Positions 10,476-22,693 of a DNA stretch of 64,000 nt are shown here, in pieces. Each line of letters begins with the position of its first letter. The first letter of the stretch is position 1. The DNA comes from Candidatus Segatella violae (GTDB taxonomy: Bacteria > Bacteroidota > Bacteroidia > Bacteroidales > Bacteroidaceae): assembly GCA_002440225.1 (NCBI GenBank), contig DJSH01000006.1, positions 21,338 through 85,337 on the forward strand, in the 5' to 3' direction. The translations under genes and the position numbers were made by a program. The notes beneath the pieces are model-generated. The model did not search any database and was not told the origin of the DNA. It saw only the letters and a list, made by a program, of their open reading frames with translations.

Positions 10476-11357
10476 ATGAAAGCAATTAAATATATATTTA
10501 GTGCATTAGTTGGTATGGCAGCCATGGCTTCTTGTGATAGTAATATCACCGAATTTGAGTACCAAGGTTATATAGGTGCTCCAAAGACCATAGATGCTTC
10601 TGCCGTGACATCAGAGGCTCTGCCTGGTGCCATTCGTTTGAACTGGACAGTACCAGCCGATTCATCTTTTTCGTATATGAAGATATCTTATGTGAATCCA
10701 GCCAACCAAGAGACAGTTACTAATGTGGTTTCCATCCATACTCATACGCTTCTCATCGAAAATACTTTGAAAAAGTATGGTGACTACACTTTTACTTTCC
10801 AGGCATTCAACGACAAGAATGAGGCGGGTAATCCTGTTCAAGTGAAGGCACAGTCTGGCTTGCTTCCTGCTACCATCACTTATACAAAGGGTGATAAAAT
10901 CAATGTCACCGCTGATATGTTGAGTACGGATGACCAGGAACCAAGCGAAGGTCCTATCAAAAACTTGGTGGATAATAATTACAACAGTTTCTTCCATACT
11001 CGTTGGTCTAGTCCTCAGAAAGATCTTCCTCAGTATATCCAAATAGACTTTAAGGAGGCTCATCAGGTATTCATGTTCTGGTATCGTAACCGTTCAGGCT
11101 CGCAGGTAGGTCCGGAGAATCTCGATATTCAGATTAGCAATGATGGCGAGCAGTGGGAGAGTGTCAAGGAAATCCTCTCAGGTCTTCCTTCTGGAAGTGG
11201 CGCAGAGTACACTTCGGATGGAATTGATGCAGGCAAGCCATTCACTCACCTTCGTTTGGTTGTTACCAAGACCTTTGGTGATAAGAAGTACTTCAATCTT
11301 GCCGAGCTTGCGGTATATGATGCCAATAAGGTGGTCTATGACCCAGAGAATGAATAA
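10476..11357 (+). CDS. PUL surface lipoprotein with FN3-like and F5/8 (discoidin-like) C-terminal domain
   Basis: A 293-residue lipoprotein (lipobox MAMASC, Cys about residue 20). The N-terminal half (about 35-125) is a fibronectin-III-like fold resembling the DUF4959/DUF4998-type modules found after SusD genes. The C-terminal half (about 140-285) resembles an F5/8 type C/discoidin carbohydrate-binding domain: NLVDNNYNSFFHTRWSS, LPQYIQIDFKEAHQV, LDIQISNDGEQWESV and YFNLAELAVYD. It is the last gene of the first PUL operon and probably serves as a surface glycan-binding protein. Domain names are from memory of the families; binding specificity is unknown. Confidence 0.8.
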   Translation: MKAIKYIFSALVGMAAMASCDSNITEFEYQGYIGAPKTIDASAVTSEALPGAIRLNWTVPADSSFSYMKISYVNPANQETVTNVVSIHTHTLLIENTLKKYGDYTFTFQAFNDKNEAGNPVQVKAQSGLLPATITYTKGDKINVTADMLSTDDQEPSEGPIKNLVDNNYNSFFHTRWSSPQKDLPQYIQIDFKEAHQVFMFWYRNRSGSQVGPENLDIQISNDGEQWESVKEILSGLPSGSGAEYTSDGIDAGKPFTHLRLVVTKTFGDKKYFNLAELAVYDANKVVYDPENE

Positions 11358-11406
11358 AACTGAACGTTTGATATAGACGGTAAGGTTTAGAATAGTTATA
11401 TGGAAA

Positions 11407-11443
11407 GGGCTGCTTCTTCTTTATGGTTGAAGCAGCCCTTTTT
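11407..11443 (+). terminator. Rho-independent terminator after the SusC/SusD operon
   Basis: A perfect 10-bp stem, GGGCTGCTTC (11407-11416) with GAAGCAGCCC (11429-11438), is followed by five T residues. It closes the operon that ends at 11357. Confidence 0.9.
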
Positions 11444-11481
11444 CACGATTTACATCCTTATTTAGTAGATTATTAAACTAT
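11438..11481. repeat. Left copy of imperfect 44-bp direct repeat flanking the ATPase gene
   Basis: This stretch aligns without gaps to 13111-13154 with 35 of 44 identical positions. The first 14 bases (CTTTTTCACGATTT) are identical, and GATTATT and ACTAT match further on. The two copies bracket the minus-strand AAA ATPase gene. Confidence 0.6.
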
Positions 11482-11489
11482 CAAATAAG

Positions 11490-11516
11490 CTTTGCTATGT
11501 TTATCTTATAGCAAAG
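11490..11516 (-). terminator. Weak terminator-like hairpin overlapping the ATPase stop codon
   Basis: CTTTGCTAT (11490-11498) pairs with ATAGCAAAG (11508-11516). On the minus strand a short T-rich tail follows. It overlaps the stop codon at 11506-11508. The T-tract is poor, so function is uncertain. Confidence 0.4.
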
Positions 11517-12858
11517 GAACCATATACAGTGGCAAATATACAATCCCATTTTCTACTTTTAAATCGGCGGTATGTACCACATAGGGAGTTGAGAGATAAT
11601 TGGCGTACTTTTTGATGCATTTGCTCAAAGATGTAGTAGTGTATCTTATAGTGGACTTGACCTCTATGGGTGATATGTTGTGACGGGATGTTATCTTGCT
11701 TTTGGCAATCAGAAAATCTATCTCCATTCTGAAATCTTTGTTTTCTCTGTCATTATTGGAGTAGAAAAACAAATGATGACCTGCTGCTGTAAGCATCTGG
11801 GCTACGATATTCTCAATGAGCATGCCGGCGTTCATCTCCAGTTTGTCTTTTAGTATCTTCTGGTATAGCTCTTCTGTAATGATGCCACGCTCGTCAAAAG
11901 CATGGCTGATGAGCAAGCCTGTATCTGCCATATAGCACTTTATGGTGGAATCTTCTCTCTTCATATTAAGTCCGATGCTCGGCTCGGTAGTGTTATAGCA
12001 CATGTTGAGAATCATGGCATCTTTCAACCATAGGAATGCACTGTCATAATCACGCATCCTTGCATCTTTGCTTAAGTCTGCAAGCTTGAATTTCTTCTCG
12101 TGTTTTTGTAGCTGTGAAGGAATTTGGTCGAATATGCTTGCTACTTTTTCGGCATAATTGCCTGCATAGTCATAAATACTGTTTCTGTATAATGTAAGTA
12201 TTTGCCTTTTCACTCTATCCGTGTCTTCGAAACTATGTGTGTCTATGTATTTCTGGACAGCTTGCGGCATACCGCCAACTATCAAATATAGTCTGAAGAA
12301 GTCCATAGCCTTGCGATGCAAAGTTTGACCTAATGGTTGTTTGTTGGAGAATTGGTTTCTGATGAAGTCCATTGTCATCTGGTCTCCATTTGCCCACAAA
12401 AATTCCTCGAAATCCATAGGGTACATATAGATTGTTTCCTCTTCCGAAGGAATGAGTATGTTTTCTGTGTTTCTTCGGATAGAGATTAACGAACCTGTTT
12501 CAATATAGTCGTATCTGCCGTCAGCAACCAAATATTTGATTGCGGTACGTGCTCGTGGACAAAATTGAACCTCATCAAAGATGATGAGCGAATCTCTAGG
12601 ATATAACTTCTTGCCGCTATAAATGCTCAGGTGCATAAATAGCATATCAAGATTGTCGAGATAGATGTCGAACAGGTGTTTGACATCTTCCCCGACTCTG
12701 TTAAAATCGATAAGAATATAGCTGCGATATTCTTTCTTGGCAAATTCCTCTACCACATAGCTTTTTCCTACGCGTCTTGCCCCCTCTATCATCAGAGCAG
12801 TTTCACCTTTCCTTTGTAGCTTCCATTCGACAAGCTTATTGTATATTTTCCTTTTCAT
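11506..12858 (-). CDS. AAA ATPase with C-terminal DUF4143 / PD-(D/E)XK-like domain
   Basis: A 450-residue protein, counted from the ATG at 12858; an upstream in-frame ATG at 12888 would add ten residues but lacks support. The N-terminus is an AAA_14-type ATPase: Walker A GARRVGKS (Lys32) and Walker B LIIFDEVQFCPRAR. The C-terminus matches the DUF4143 family and carries a PD-(D/E)XK-like pattern: Asp381 in EIDFLI, then Glu399 and Lys401 in IEVKS. These proteins are abundant and poorly understood in Bacteroidota; no defined substrate is known to me. It is encoded against the surrounding PUL, with its own promoter and a repeat-bearing leader, and appears unrelated to glycan use. It could be a selfish, defence or chromosome-maintenance gene. 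Confidence 0.85.
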   Translation of the reverse strand: MKRKIYNKLVEWKLQRKGETALMIEGARRVGKSYVVEEFAKKEYRSYILIDFNRVGEDVKHLFDIYLDNLDMLFMHLSIYSGKKLYPRDSLIIFDEVQFCPRARTAIKYLVADGRYDYIETGSLISIRRNTENILIPSEEETIYMYPMDFEEFLWANGDQMTMDFIRNQFSNKQPLGQTLHRKAMDFFRLYLIVGGMPQAVQKYIDTHSFEDTDRVKRQILTLYRNSIYDYAGNYAEKVASIFDQIPSQLQKHEKKFKLADLSKDARMRDYDSAFLWLKDAMILNMCYNTTEPSIGLNMKREDSTIKCYMADTGLLISHAFDERGIITEELYQKILKDKLEMNAGMLIENIVAQMLTAAGHHLFFYSNNDRENKDFRMEIDFLIAKSKITSRHNISPIEVKSTIRYTTTSLSKCIKKYANYLSTPYVVHTADLKVENGIVYLPLYMVPLL

Positions 12859-12897
12859 CGTATATGTAATCAGTAAATAGTGTTGCAAAATATGTTG

Positions 12898-12988
12898 TTT
12901 TACACGAAAACAAGATTATCGTCTGTGGAATTTTACACGAAAACAAGATTATTGTTTGCGGAAATTTACACGAAAACAAGATTATCTC
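12898..12988. repeat. Three direct repeats with an exact 33-bp period in the ATPase leader
   Basis: The sequence TTTACACGAAAACAAGATTA occurs three times. Its TACACG core starts at 12901, 12934 and 12967, giving a strict 33-bp period; the 12-nt spacers differ. The array lies between the predicted minus-strand promoter (12994-13024) and the ATPase start codon (12858), so the repeats should be transcribed as part of the 5' leader. A spacing near three helical turns puts all copies on one DNA face, as expected for an operator. Confidence 0.85.
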
Positions 12989-12993
12989 GGTTG

Positions 12994-13024
12994 CAAAGAT
13001 ACTAAAAATATTGTTGTGTGCAAA
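12994..13024 (-). promoter_or_regulatory. Promoter of the ATPase gene
   Basis: Read on the minus strand, TTTG (13021-13024), a 19-nt spacer and TATCTTTG (12994-13001) match the Bacteroidota -33/-7 consensus exactly. Transcription would start near 12987, giving a leader of about 130 nt that contains the three repeats. Confidence 0.75.
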
Positions 13025-13110
13025 ATTAATGAATCATTATTTCGCTAGGAGAAAGGGGAAAATGGATGTTTCACACAAAATTGCGGTGCAATATGTTCGA
13101 TTTTTCCGTT

Positions 13111-13154
13111 CTTTTTCACGATTTCCGTCCTCATTTTACCGATTATTGGACTAT
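13111..13154. repeat. Right copy of imperfect 44-bp direct repeat flanking the ATPase gene
   Basis: Partner of 11438-11481 (35 of 44 identical). It sits just upstream of the -7 box of the GH43 gene, so it could equally be a regulatory site of the PUL that exists in two copies. The rest of 13025-13110 shows nothing else recognisable. Confidence 0.6.
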
Positions 13155-13172
13155 TGTGTCTGCTTTATTGCC

Positions 13173-13180
13173 TACCTTTG
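13173..13180 (+). promoter_or_regulatory. -7 box of the GH43 gene promoter
   Basis: TACCTTTG matches TAnnTTTG and lies 38 nt before the GH43 start. No clear TTTG -33 element is seen at the usual distance, which would suit an activator-dependent PUL promoter. Confidence 0.6.
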
Positions 13181-13218
13181 CACTCGACAACAAGCAATAA
13201 GGAATTAATAACTTAATA

Positions 13219-14352
13219 ATGTCAACAACAATGAATAAACTATTCACTTTACTTATGTTGATGATGGTGTCGGCTCTGCCTTCACTAGCGCAAGCTCCAA
13301 TGGACGGCGGTGTATGGAAGGACAATACCGGCAAGCATATCAATGCGCACGGTGGCAACATCTTCAACTACAAAGGTACCTACTATTGGTACGGCGAGAG
13401 TCGATCGGAGGATGGCAAGCCTTACAGCTCGCTCGGCGTAAGTTGCTTTACATCGAAAGACCTCAAGTCTTGGACCAACCACGGCTTGGTGCTCCCTGTA
13501 TCCAAGGAAGCAGGTTCTGACATTGAGGGCGGTTGCATCATCGAGCGTCCTAAGGTGCTCTTCAATAAGAAGACACAGACCTTTGTGATGTGGTTCCACC
13601 TCGAATTGAAAGGCAAGGGTTATGCTGCCGCTCGCTATGCAGTGGCTACCAGCAAGACTCCATTCGGACCTTTCAAATTCGTTCGCTCGGGCAGAGTGAA
13701 TCCAGGACTTTATCCTATCGGATTCGCCAAGCCAGACACCACCGACCTCAAGCATCAGCTTCTCTTCCCTGAGATGAAGAAATGGTGGACCCCAGAATGG
13801 CGCAAGCAGATAGAGCGAGGCATGTTCTGGATGCGTGACTTCGAGGGAGGACAGATGGCTCGTGATATGACCATCTTCATCGATGACGACGGCAAAGCGT
13901 ATCATATCTATTCTTCCGAGGACAACTTGACGCTCCAGATAGCTCAACTCACCGATGACTACATGCAGCACAATGGTTCCTATGTTCGTGTGGCGGCAGG
14001 AGGACAAAACGAGGCCCCAACAATCTTCAAGCAGGATGGCACTTACTGGATGATAACCAGTGGATGTACGGGATGGGCACCGAATGCGGCACGTATGTTC
14101 AAGGCGAAAAACATCTTTGGCCCTTGGGAGGAGTTGCCTAACCCTTGTCGTGGTGAAGGTGCCAACAAAACCTTCGGCGCGCAGGGTACCTATATATATA
14201 AGGTGGAGACCGTTGCCCAGAAGAAGATGTTCCATGGAGCCGACTATGTGTTTATGGCGGATATGTGGAATCCGAAGCATTTGAGCGACAGTAGACACCT
14301 TTGGATACCGATTTCTTGGGAAAATGGTGCTCCAGTGTTGAAAAAACAATAA
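13219..14352 (+). CDS. Glycoside hydrolase family 43, probable exo-beta-1,3-galactanase type (subfamily 24-like)
   Basis: A 377-residue secreted five-bladed beta-propeller enzyme; the signal peptide ends SLAQA, and an internal Met at 13231 is an equally good start. GH43 landmarks are INAHGGNIFNYKGTYYWYGE near the N-terminus, the Asp-containing RDMTIFIDDDGKAYHIYSS, and the presumed acid Glu265 in NEAPTIFK. The usual N-terminal catalytic Asp is absent. Instead FGAQGTYIY carries Gln322, 57 residues after Glu265. From memory, the fungal exo-beta-1,3-galactanase Pc1,3Gal43A uses a Gln at this position as the unusual general base, so this gene is best read as a galactanase of that subfamily. It fits arabinogalactan backbone breakdown. 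Confidence 0.8.
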   Translation: MSTTMNKLFTLLMLMMVSALPSLAQAPMDGGVWKDNTGKHINAHGGNIFNYKGTYYWYGESRSEDGKPYSSLGVSCFTSKDLKSWTNHGLVLPVSKEAGSDIEGGCIIERPKVLFNKKTQTFVMWFHLELKGKGYAAARYAVATSKTPFGPFKFVRSGRVNPGLYPIGFAKPDTTDLKHQLLFPEMKKWWTPEWRKQIERGMFWMRDFEGGQMARDMTIFIDDDGKAYHIYSSEDNLTLQIAQLTDDYMQHNGSYVRVAAGGQNEAPTIFKQDGTYWMITSGCTGWAPNAARMFKAKNIFGPWEELPNPCRGEGANKTFGAQGTYIYKVETVAQKKMFHGADYVFMADMWNPKHLSDSRHLWIPISWENGAPVLKKQ

Positions 14353-14370
14353 AATATACGGTCGTTCTGC

Positions 14371-14399
14371 TTGTTTCTGACTAATTTTTCATATATTTG
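14371..14399 (+). promoter_or_regulatory. Promoter of the DUF2264-GH105-GH2 operon
   Basis: TTG (14371-14373), an 18-nt spacer and TATATTTG (14392-14399) match the Bacteroidota promoter pattern and lie 87 nt upstream of the DUF2264 start codon. Confidence 0.65.
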
Positions 14400-14486
14400 C
14401 AGTTCGAATGCTGAATTTTATTCAGTGTTTCGCAACTTGCATTCGTATAACTATCAAATAAACATTTTACAAACTCACAACTATCT

Positions 14487-15764
14487 ATGAATTATATATA
14501 TAAAGGTATCATGATGACCATCCTCTTGGCTCTTATCCCTTTCATGGGAATTAGTGCTGCCAAGAAAAAAGTCGTACAGCAGAGCGACCGCCAATATTGG
14601 TGTGCGCTAGCCTACAAAATGGCTCAGCCTGTTTTGGAGAACATGGCGAAGGGTGAACTTCAGAAGAATATGCAGACCGAATTCAGCCCAAGCTTCGACA
14701 ACCGCAACAAGAAGGTGCTCTATATGGAGTGCTTCGGACGATTGATGGCGGGTGTGGCTCCTTGGCTCACACTCCCAGATGATGAGACCGCCGAGGGCAA
14801 ACAGCGCAAGCAGCTACGTGAGTGGGCCTTGGCTTCTTACAAGAATGCCGTTGACCCTCAGAGTCCAGACTATCTCTGCTGGGGTATCGGTGGACAGAAC
14901 TTGGTGGATGCCGCTTACATAGCCGAGAGCTTCCTCCGTGCATACGATACCTTGTGGAAACCATTGGACGAGGTGACCAAGCAGCGTTACTTGACCGAGT
15001 TTGCCAAGCTTCGCCACATCGACCCTCCATACACCAACTGGTTGCTCTTCTCTTCTACCATCGAGAGCTTCATGGCAAAGGCGGGAGGCGATTACGACCA
15101 GTATCGTGTTAACTCGGCTTGCCGCAAGATGGAGGAGTGGTACGTAGGAGACGGATGGTATTCTGACGGTCCAGTCTTTGCCTTCGACTATTATAGCAGC
15201 TATGTGTTCCATCCGATGTACTTGGAGACCCTTCAGGCAATGATAGATGCCAAGGCGAACACTCGTCTCGACTATCAGAAGTATTATGACCGAGAGTTAA
15301 AACGTTGTCAGAAGTACAGCATCATTTTGGAAAGATTCATCTCTCCAGAGGGAACCTTCCCTGCATTCGGTCGCAGTATCCCTTATCGTATGGCAACGAT
15401 GCAGCCACTTGCCTTGTTGGCTTGGTATCAGAAATTGCCTAGCGATTTGAGTAATGGCCAGGTGCGTGCAGCCCTCACCAAGGTGTTGCATCGTATGTTC
15501 GACCAGGAGAACAACTTCAATGAGAAGGGCTATCTGAGCATCGGCTTCTGCGGAACCAACCAGAAGAATGTAGCTGATTGGTACACCAACAATGGTTCGC
15601 TCTATATGACAACTCTCGCCTTCATGCCTCTTGGCTTGCCAGCCAACCATCCTTTCTGGACGGATGCAGCACAGCCTTGGACACAGGTGAAGGCCTGGAA
15701 CAACCAACCATTCCCTAAAGATCACCAGTGGAAGGACGAAATCGGAACTTCCGATAAATGGTAA
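14487..15764 (+). CDS. DUF2264 family protein, GH154-like putative beta-glucuronidase
   Basis: A 425-residue exported protein (signal peptide ending ISAA, about residue 25) with an (alpha/alpha)-barrel-like composition. The DUF2264 landmarks are YMECFGRLMAGVAPWL, SPDYLCWGIGGQNLVDAAYIAE, NWLLFSSTIESFM, WYSDGPVFAFDYYSSYVFHPMY and ISPEGTFPAFGRSIPYRM. From memory, DUF2264 corresponds to the GH154 beta-glucuronidases first described from arabinogalactan-degrading Bacteroides. Removing terminal (4-O-methyl-)glucuronic acid would fit here. It starts an operon with the GH105 and GH2 genes. The family assignment is firm; the activity is inferred. Confidence 0.75.
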   Translation: MNYIYKGIMMTILLALIPFMGISAAKKKVVQQSDRQYWCALAYKMAQPVLENMAKGELQKNMQTEFSPSFDNRNKKVLYMECFGRLMAGVAPWLTLPDDETAEGKQRKQLREWALASYKNAVDPQSPDYLCWGIGGQNLVDAAYIAESFLRAYDTLWKPLDEVTKQRYLTEFAKLRHIDPPYTNWLLFSSTIESFMAKAGGDYDQYRVNSACRKMEEWYVGDGWYSDGPVFAFDYYSSYVFHPMYLETLQAMIDAKANTRLDYQKYYDRELKRCQKYSIILERFISPEGTFPAFGRSIPYRMATMQPLALLAWYQKLPSDLSNGQVRAALTKVLHRMFDQENNFNEKGYLSIGFCGTNQKNVADWYTNNGSLYMTTLAFMPLGLPANHPFWTDAAQPWTQVKAWNNQPFPKDHQWKDEIGTSDKW

Positions 15765-15791
15765 CAAAAAGCATTATTTAAAGCAAGAAAA

Positions 15792-20301
<4,510 letters not shown>

Positions 20302-20366
20302 AGAATAATGATGGGAAAAGCACGAAAATGATAGGATTATAACCAAAATCCAATATATTTAGACAG

Positions 20367-20396
20367 AAAATCCACCTCTTATAGGGTGGATTTTTT
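20367..20396 (+). terminator. Terminator after the GH2 gene
   Basis: AAAATCCACC (20367-20376) pairs with GGTGGATTTT (20385-20394), followed by a run of T. Its 3' arm abuts the -7 box of the next promoter. Confidence 0.8.
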
Positions 20397-20397
20397 G

Positions 20398-20405
20398 TAT
20401 CTTTG
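20398..20405 (+). promoter_or_regulatory. -7 box of the GH51 gene promoter
   Basis: TATCTTTG matches TAnnTTTG exactly, 83 nt upstream of the GH51 start. The region where a -33 box would sit is occupied by the hairpin of the preceding terminator. Confidence 0.65.
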
Positions 20406-20488
20406 CAACCGAGATGATGTTACGATAAATAATGTGTCTCGCAAGATAATGGTAAATATAAACCTATAAAACAATAATAACAGCAGAT

Positions 20489-22429
20489 ATGAGAAAAGCT
20501 AAAATTTTCGCAGCCGCATTGTTGGCGATGTCTTCGCTCGGAGCTTTCGCCCAGCATCAGTTTGCAGTTCAGGCCAACAAGCCTGGTGTAGAAATCCAAC
20601 CTACCATGTATGGTATCTTCTTCGAGGATATCAATTTCGGCGCGGATGGTGGTCTCTATGCAGAGATGGTAGAGAACCGCTCGTTCGAATTTCCTCAGCG
20701 CTTGATGGGATGGAATACCTTCGGTAATGTAACCGTCAATGATTTGAAGCCGGCCTTCTCTCGCAATCCTCACTATGTGACATTGGAGAGTGCGGGCGCT
20801 CGTGAGAAGCAGACGGGTCTTGAGAACCATGGCTTCTTCGGCATGGGCTTGAAGAAGGATATGAAGTATGACTTTACAGTCTATGGTCGTCTGCATCTCG
20901 TAGATGGCAAGAAAGGCAAGATACGTGTGGAACTCGTCAATTCCAAGAACGATGTCATTGCCAAGCAGACCATCGACATCACTAATAATAAGTGGCAGAA
21001 ACTGACAGCCACCTTGACTTCTCCTCAGACCGATGCCAAGGGTTTGCTCAGAGTATATTTGGAGAAAGGTAGCGAGAGCGTTGACCTCGACCATGTCTCT
21101 CTCTTCCCAGAGGATAACTGGCATGGTCTTCGTGCCGACCTCGTTCAGGATCTCGCCGACCTTCACCCTGGTGTGTTCCGTTTCCCTGGTGGATGTATCG
21201 TGGAGGGTACCGACCTCGACACTCGCTATGAATGGAAAAACTCAGTGGGTGCTCCAGAGAACCGTCCATTGAATGAGAACCGTTGGAGAGATACCTTCCC
21301 ACATCGCCTCTTCCCTAACTACTATCAGTCTTTGGGATTGGGCTTCTATGAGTATTTCCTTCTCTCGGAGAAAATTGGCGCAGAGCCATTGCCGATCCTT
21401 TCTGTGGGTTTGGCTTGCCAGTATCAGAACGACGACAACGATCCTAATGCTCATGTGGCAGTGAAGGATCTCCAGAGCTATATCGACGATGCACTCGACC
21501 TCATCGAGTTTGCCAATGGTCCTGTTACCTCCAAGTGGGGCAAGCTCCGTGCCGACATGGGTCATCCAGCTCCATTCAACCTCAAGCAGATTGGTATCGG
21601 TAACGAGCAGTGGGGACCTCTCTATCCGGAACGTCTCCAGGAGTTTATCAAGCAGATTCGTGCCAAGTATCCTAAGATGAAGATTTGCGGTTCATCTGGT
21701 CCTTCTGCCGATGGCAAGGATTTCGACTACGGTTGGGAGCAGATGCGCAAGTTGAAGACCGACCTCGTGGATGAGCACTACTATAAGAGCCCAGAATGGT
21801 TCCGTACCAATGCCAACCGCTACGACAACTACGACCGCAAGGGTCCTAAGGTCTTTGCCGGTGAGTATGCCGCTCATGCCAAGAACGATCCTAACTCTTG
21901 GGAGGCAGCACTCTCCGAGGCAGCCTTCATGACAGGCTTAGAGCGCAATGCGGATGTGGTTTACCAGGCAACCTACGCTCCTCTCTTCGCTCATGTAGAG
22001 GGATGGCAGTGGCGTCCAGACCTCATCTGGTTCGACAACTTGAGTTCTGTTCGCTCGGCTAACTATTATGTTCAGCAGCTCTATGGCTTGAACAAGGGTA
22101 CCAACGTGTTGAAACTTACCGAGAATGGCAAGGCTGTCGAGGGCAAGGATGGTCTTTATGCCACCGCTTGCTACGACAAGAACACCAAGAGCTATATTGT
22201 GAAGATAGCCAACACCTCCAACGAGGAGAAGGAAATCAATGTCACCTTCAATGGCTTGAAGAGTTTGAAGGCAGGTAAGTTGACTTTGCTTCATGCCGAC
22301 AATTTGCAGGCAGAGAACAAGATAGACAACAAGAATGTTGTAGTGCCAGTGGTTTCCGATGTACAGGCACAGGGCAATGTGCTGAATGTGAAAATGAAGC
22401 CAAACAGCTTTGCTGTGTACCGCTTCTAA
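20489..22429 (+). CDS. Glycoside hydrolase family 51 alpha-L-arabinofuranosidase
   Basis: A 646-residue secreted enzyme (signal peptide ending GAFAQ, about residue 21). The first part contains MYGIFFEDINFGADGGLYAEMVENRSFE followed by a CBM4-like sandwich. The (beta/alpha)8 barrel has RFPGGCIVEGTDLDTRYEWK, the acid/base Glu373 in IGNEQWG and the nucleophile Glu459 in FAGEYAAH. A C-terminal beta-sandwich closes the protein. The family releases alpha-L-arabinofuranose from arabinan, arabinoxylan and arabinogalactan side chains. It has its own promoter and terminator, so it is a monocistronic member of the PUL. Confidence 0.95.
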   Translation: MRKAKIFAAALLAMSSLGAFAQHQFAVQANKPGVEIQPTMYGIFFEDINFGADGGLYAEMVENRSFEFPQRLMGWNTFGNVTVNDLKPAFSRNPHYVTLESAGAREKQTGLENHGFFGMGLKKDMKYDFTVYGRLHLVDGKKGKIRVELVNSKNDVIAKQTIDITNNKWQKLTATLTSPQTDAKGLLRVYLEKGSESVDLDHVSLFPEDNWHGLRADLVQDLADLHPGVFRFPGGCIVEGTDLDTRYEWKNSVGAPENRPLNENRWRDTFPHRLFPNYYQSLGLGFYEYFLLSEKIGAEPLPILSVGLACQYQNDDNDPNAHVAVKDLQSYIDDALDLIEFANGPVTSKWGKLRADMGHPAPFNLKQIGIGNEQWGPLYPERLQEFIKQIRAKYPKMKICGSSGPSADGKDFDYGWEQMRKLKTDLVDEHYYKSPEWFRTNANRYDNYDRKGPKVFAGEYAAHAKNDPNSWEAALSEAAFMTGLERNADVVYQATYAPLFAHVEGWQWRPDLIWFDNLSSVRSANYYVQQLYGLNKGTNVLKLTENGKAVEGKDGLYATACYDKNTKSYIVKIANTSNEEKEINVTFNGLKSLKAGKLTLLHADNLQAENKIDNKNVVVPVVSDVQAQGNVLNVKMKPNSFAVYRF

Positions 22430-22437
22430 CCAAGATA

Positions 22438-22479
22438 AGACAATCCCTTGTGGCTTTTAGCTGCAAGGGATTGTCTTTT
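22438..22479 (+). terminator. Terminator after the GH51 gene
   Basis: A 13-bp perfect stem, AGACAATCCCTTG (22438-22450) with CAAGGGATTGTCT (22464-22476), is followed by TTT. It marks the end of the PUL. Confidence 0.9.
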
Positions 22480-22606
22480 GTGCCAGATTTCGTGTTTATT
22501 CGTTTTGTACGGGTGATTAAGTGATTTTATTTTGTGCTTATTTTTATTCTGTCTCTGATTATTCTCTGATTTGTGGCGTGTAAAAATAGGATTTTAACTT
22601 GAAAGA

Positions 22607-22638
22607 TTTGCCTTTTTGGCGAATTTTTATTATATTTG
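22607..22638 (+). promoter_or_regulatory. Promoter of the MORN protein / histidine kinase / LytTR operon
   Basis: TTTG (22607-22610), a 20-nt spacer and TATATTTG (22631-22638) form a full consensus promoter 56 nt before the first gene. Confidence 0.8.
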
Positions 22639-22693
22639 CACTCAATATGGAAAAGTAAATGTATCACAACCAACATAAACACGTATAGATATA

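Noticed and set aside
12898..12988. CRISPR array or minisatellite
   Set aside because: Only three copies with short 12-nt spacers, promoter-proximal position and no cas genes; an operator-like or leader element fits better.
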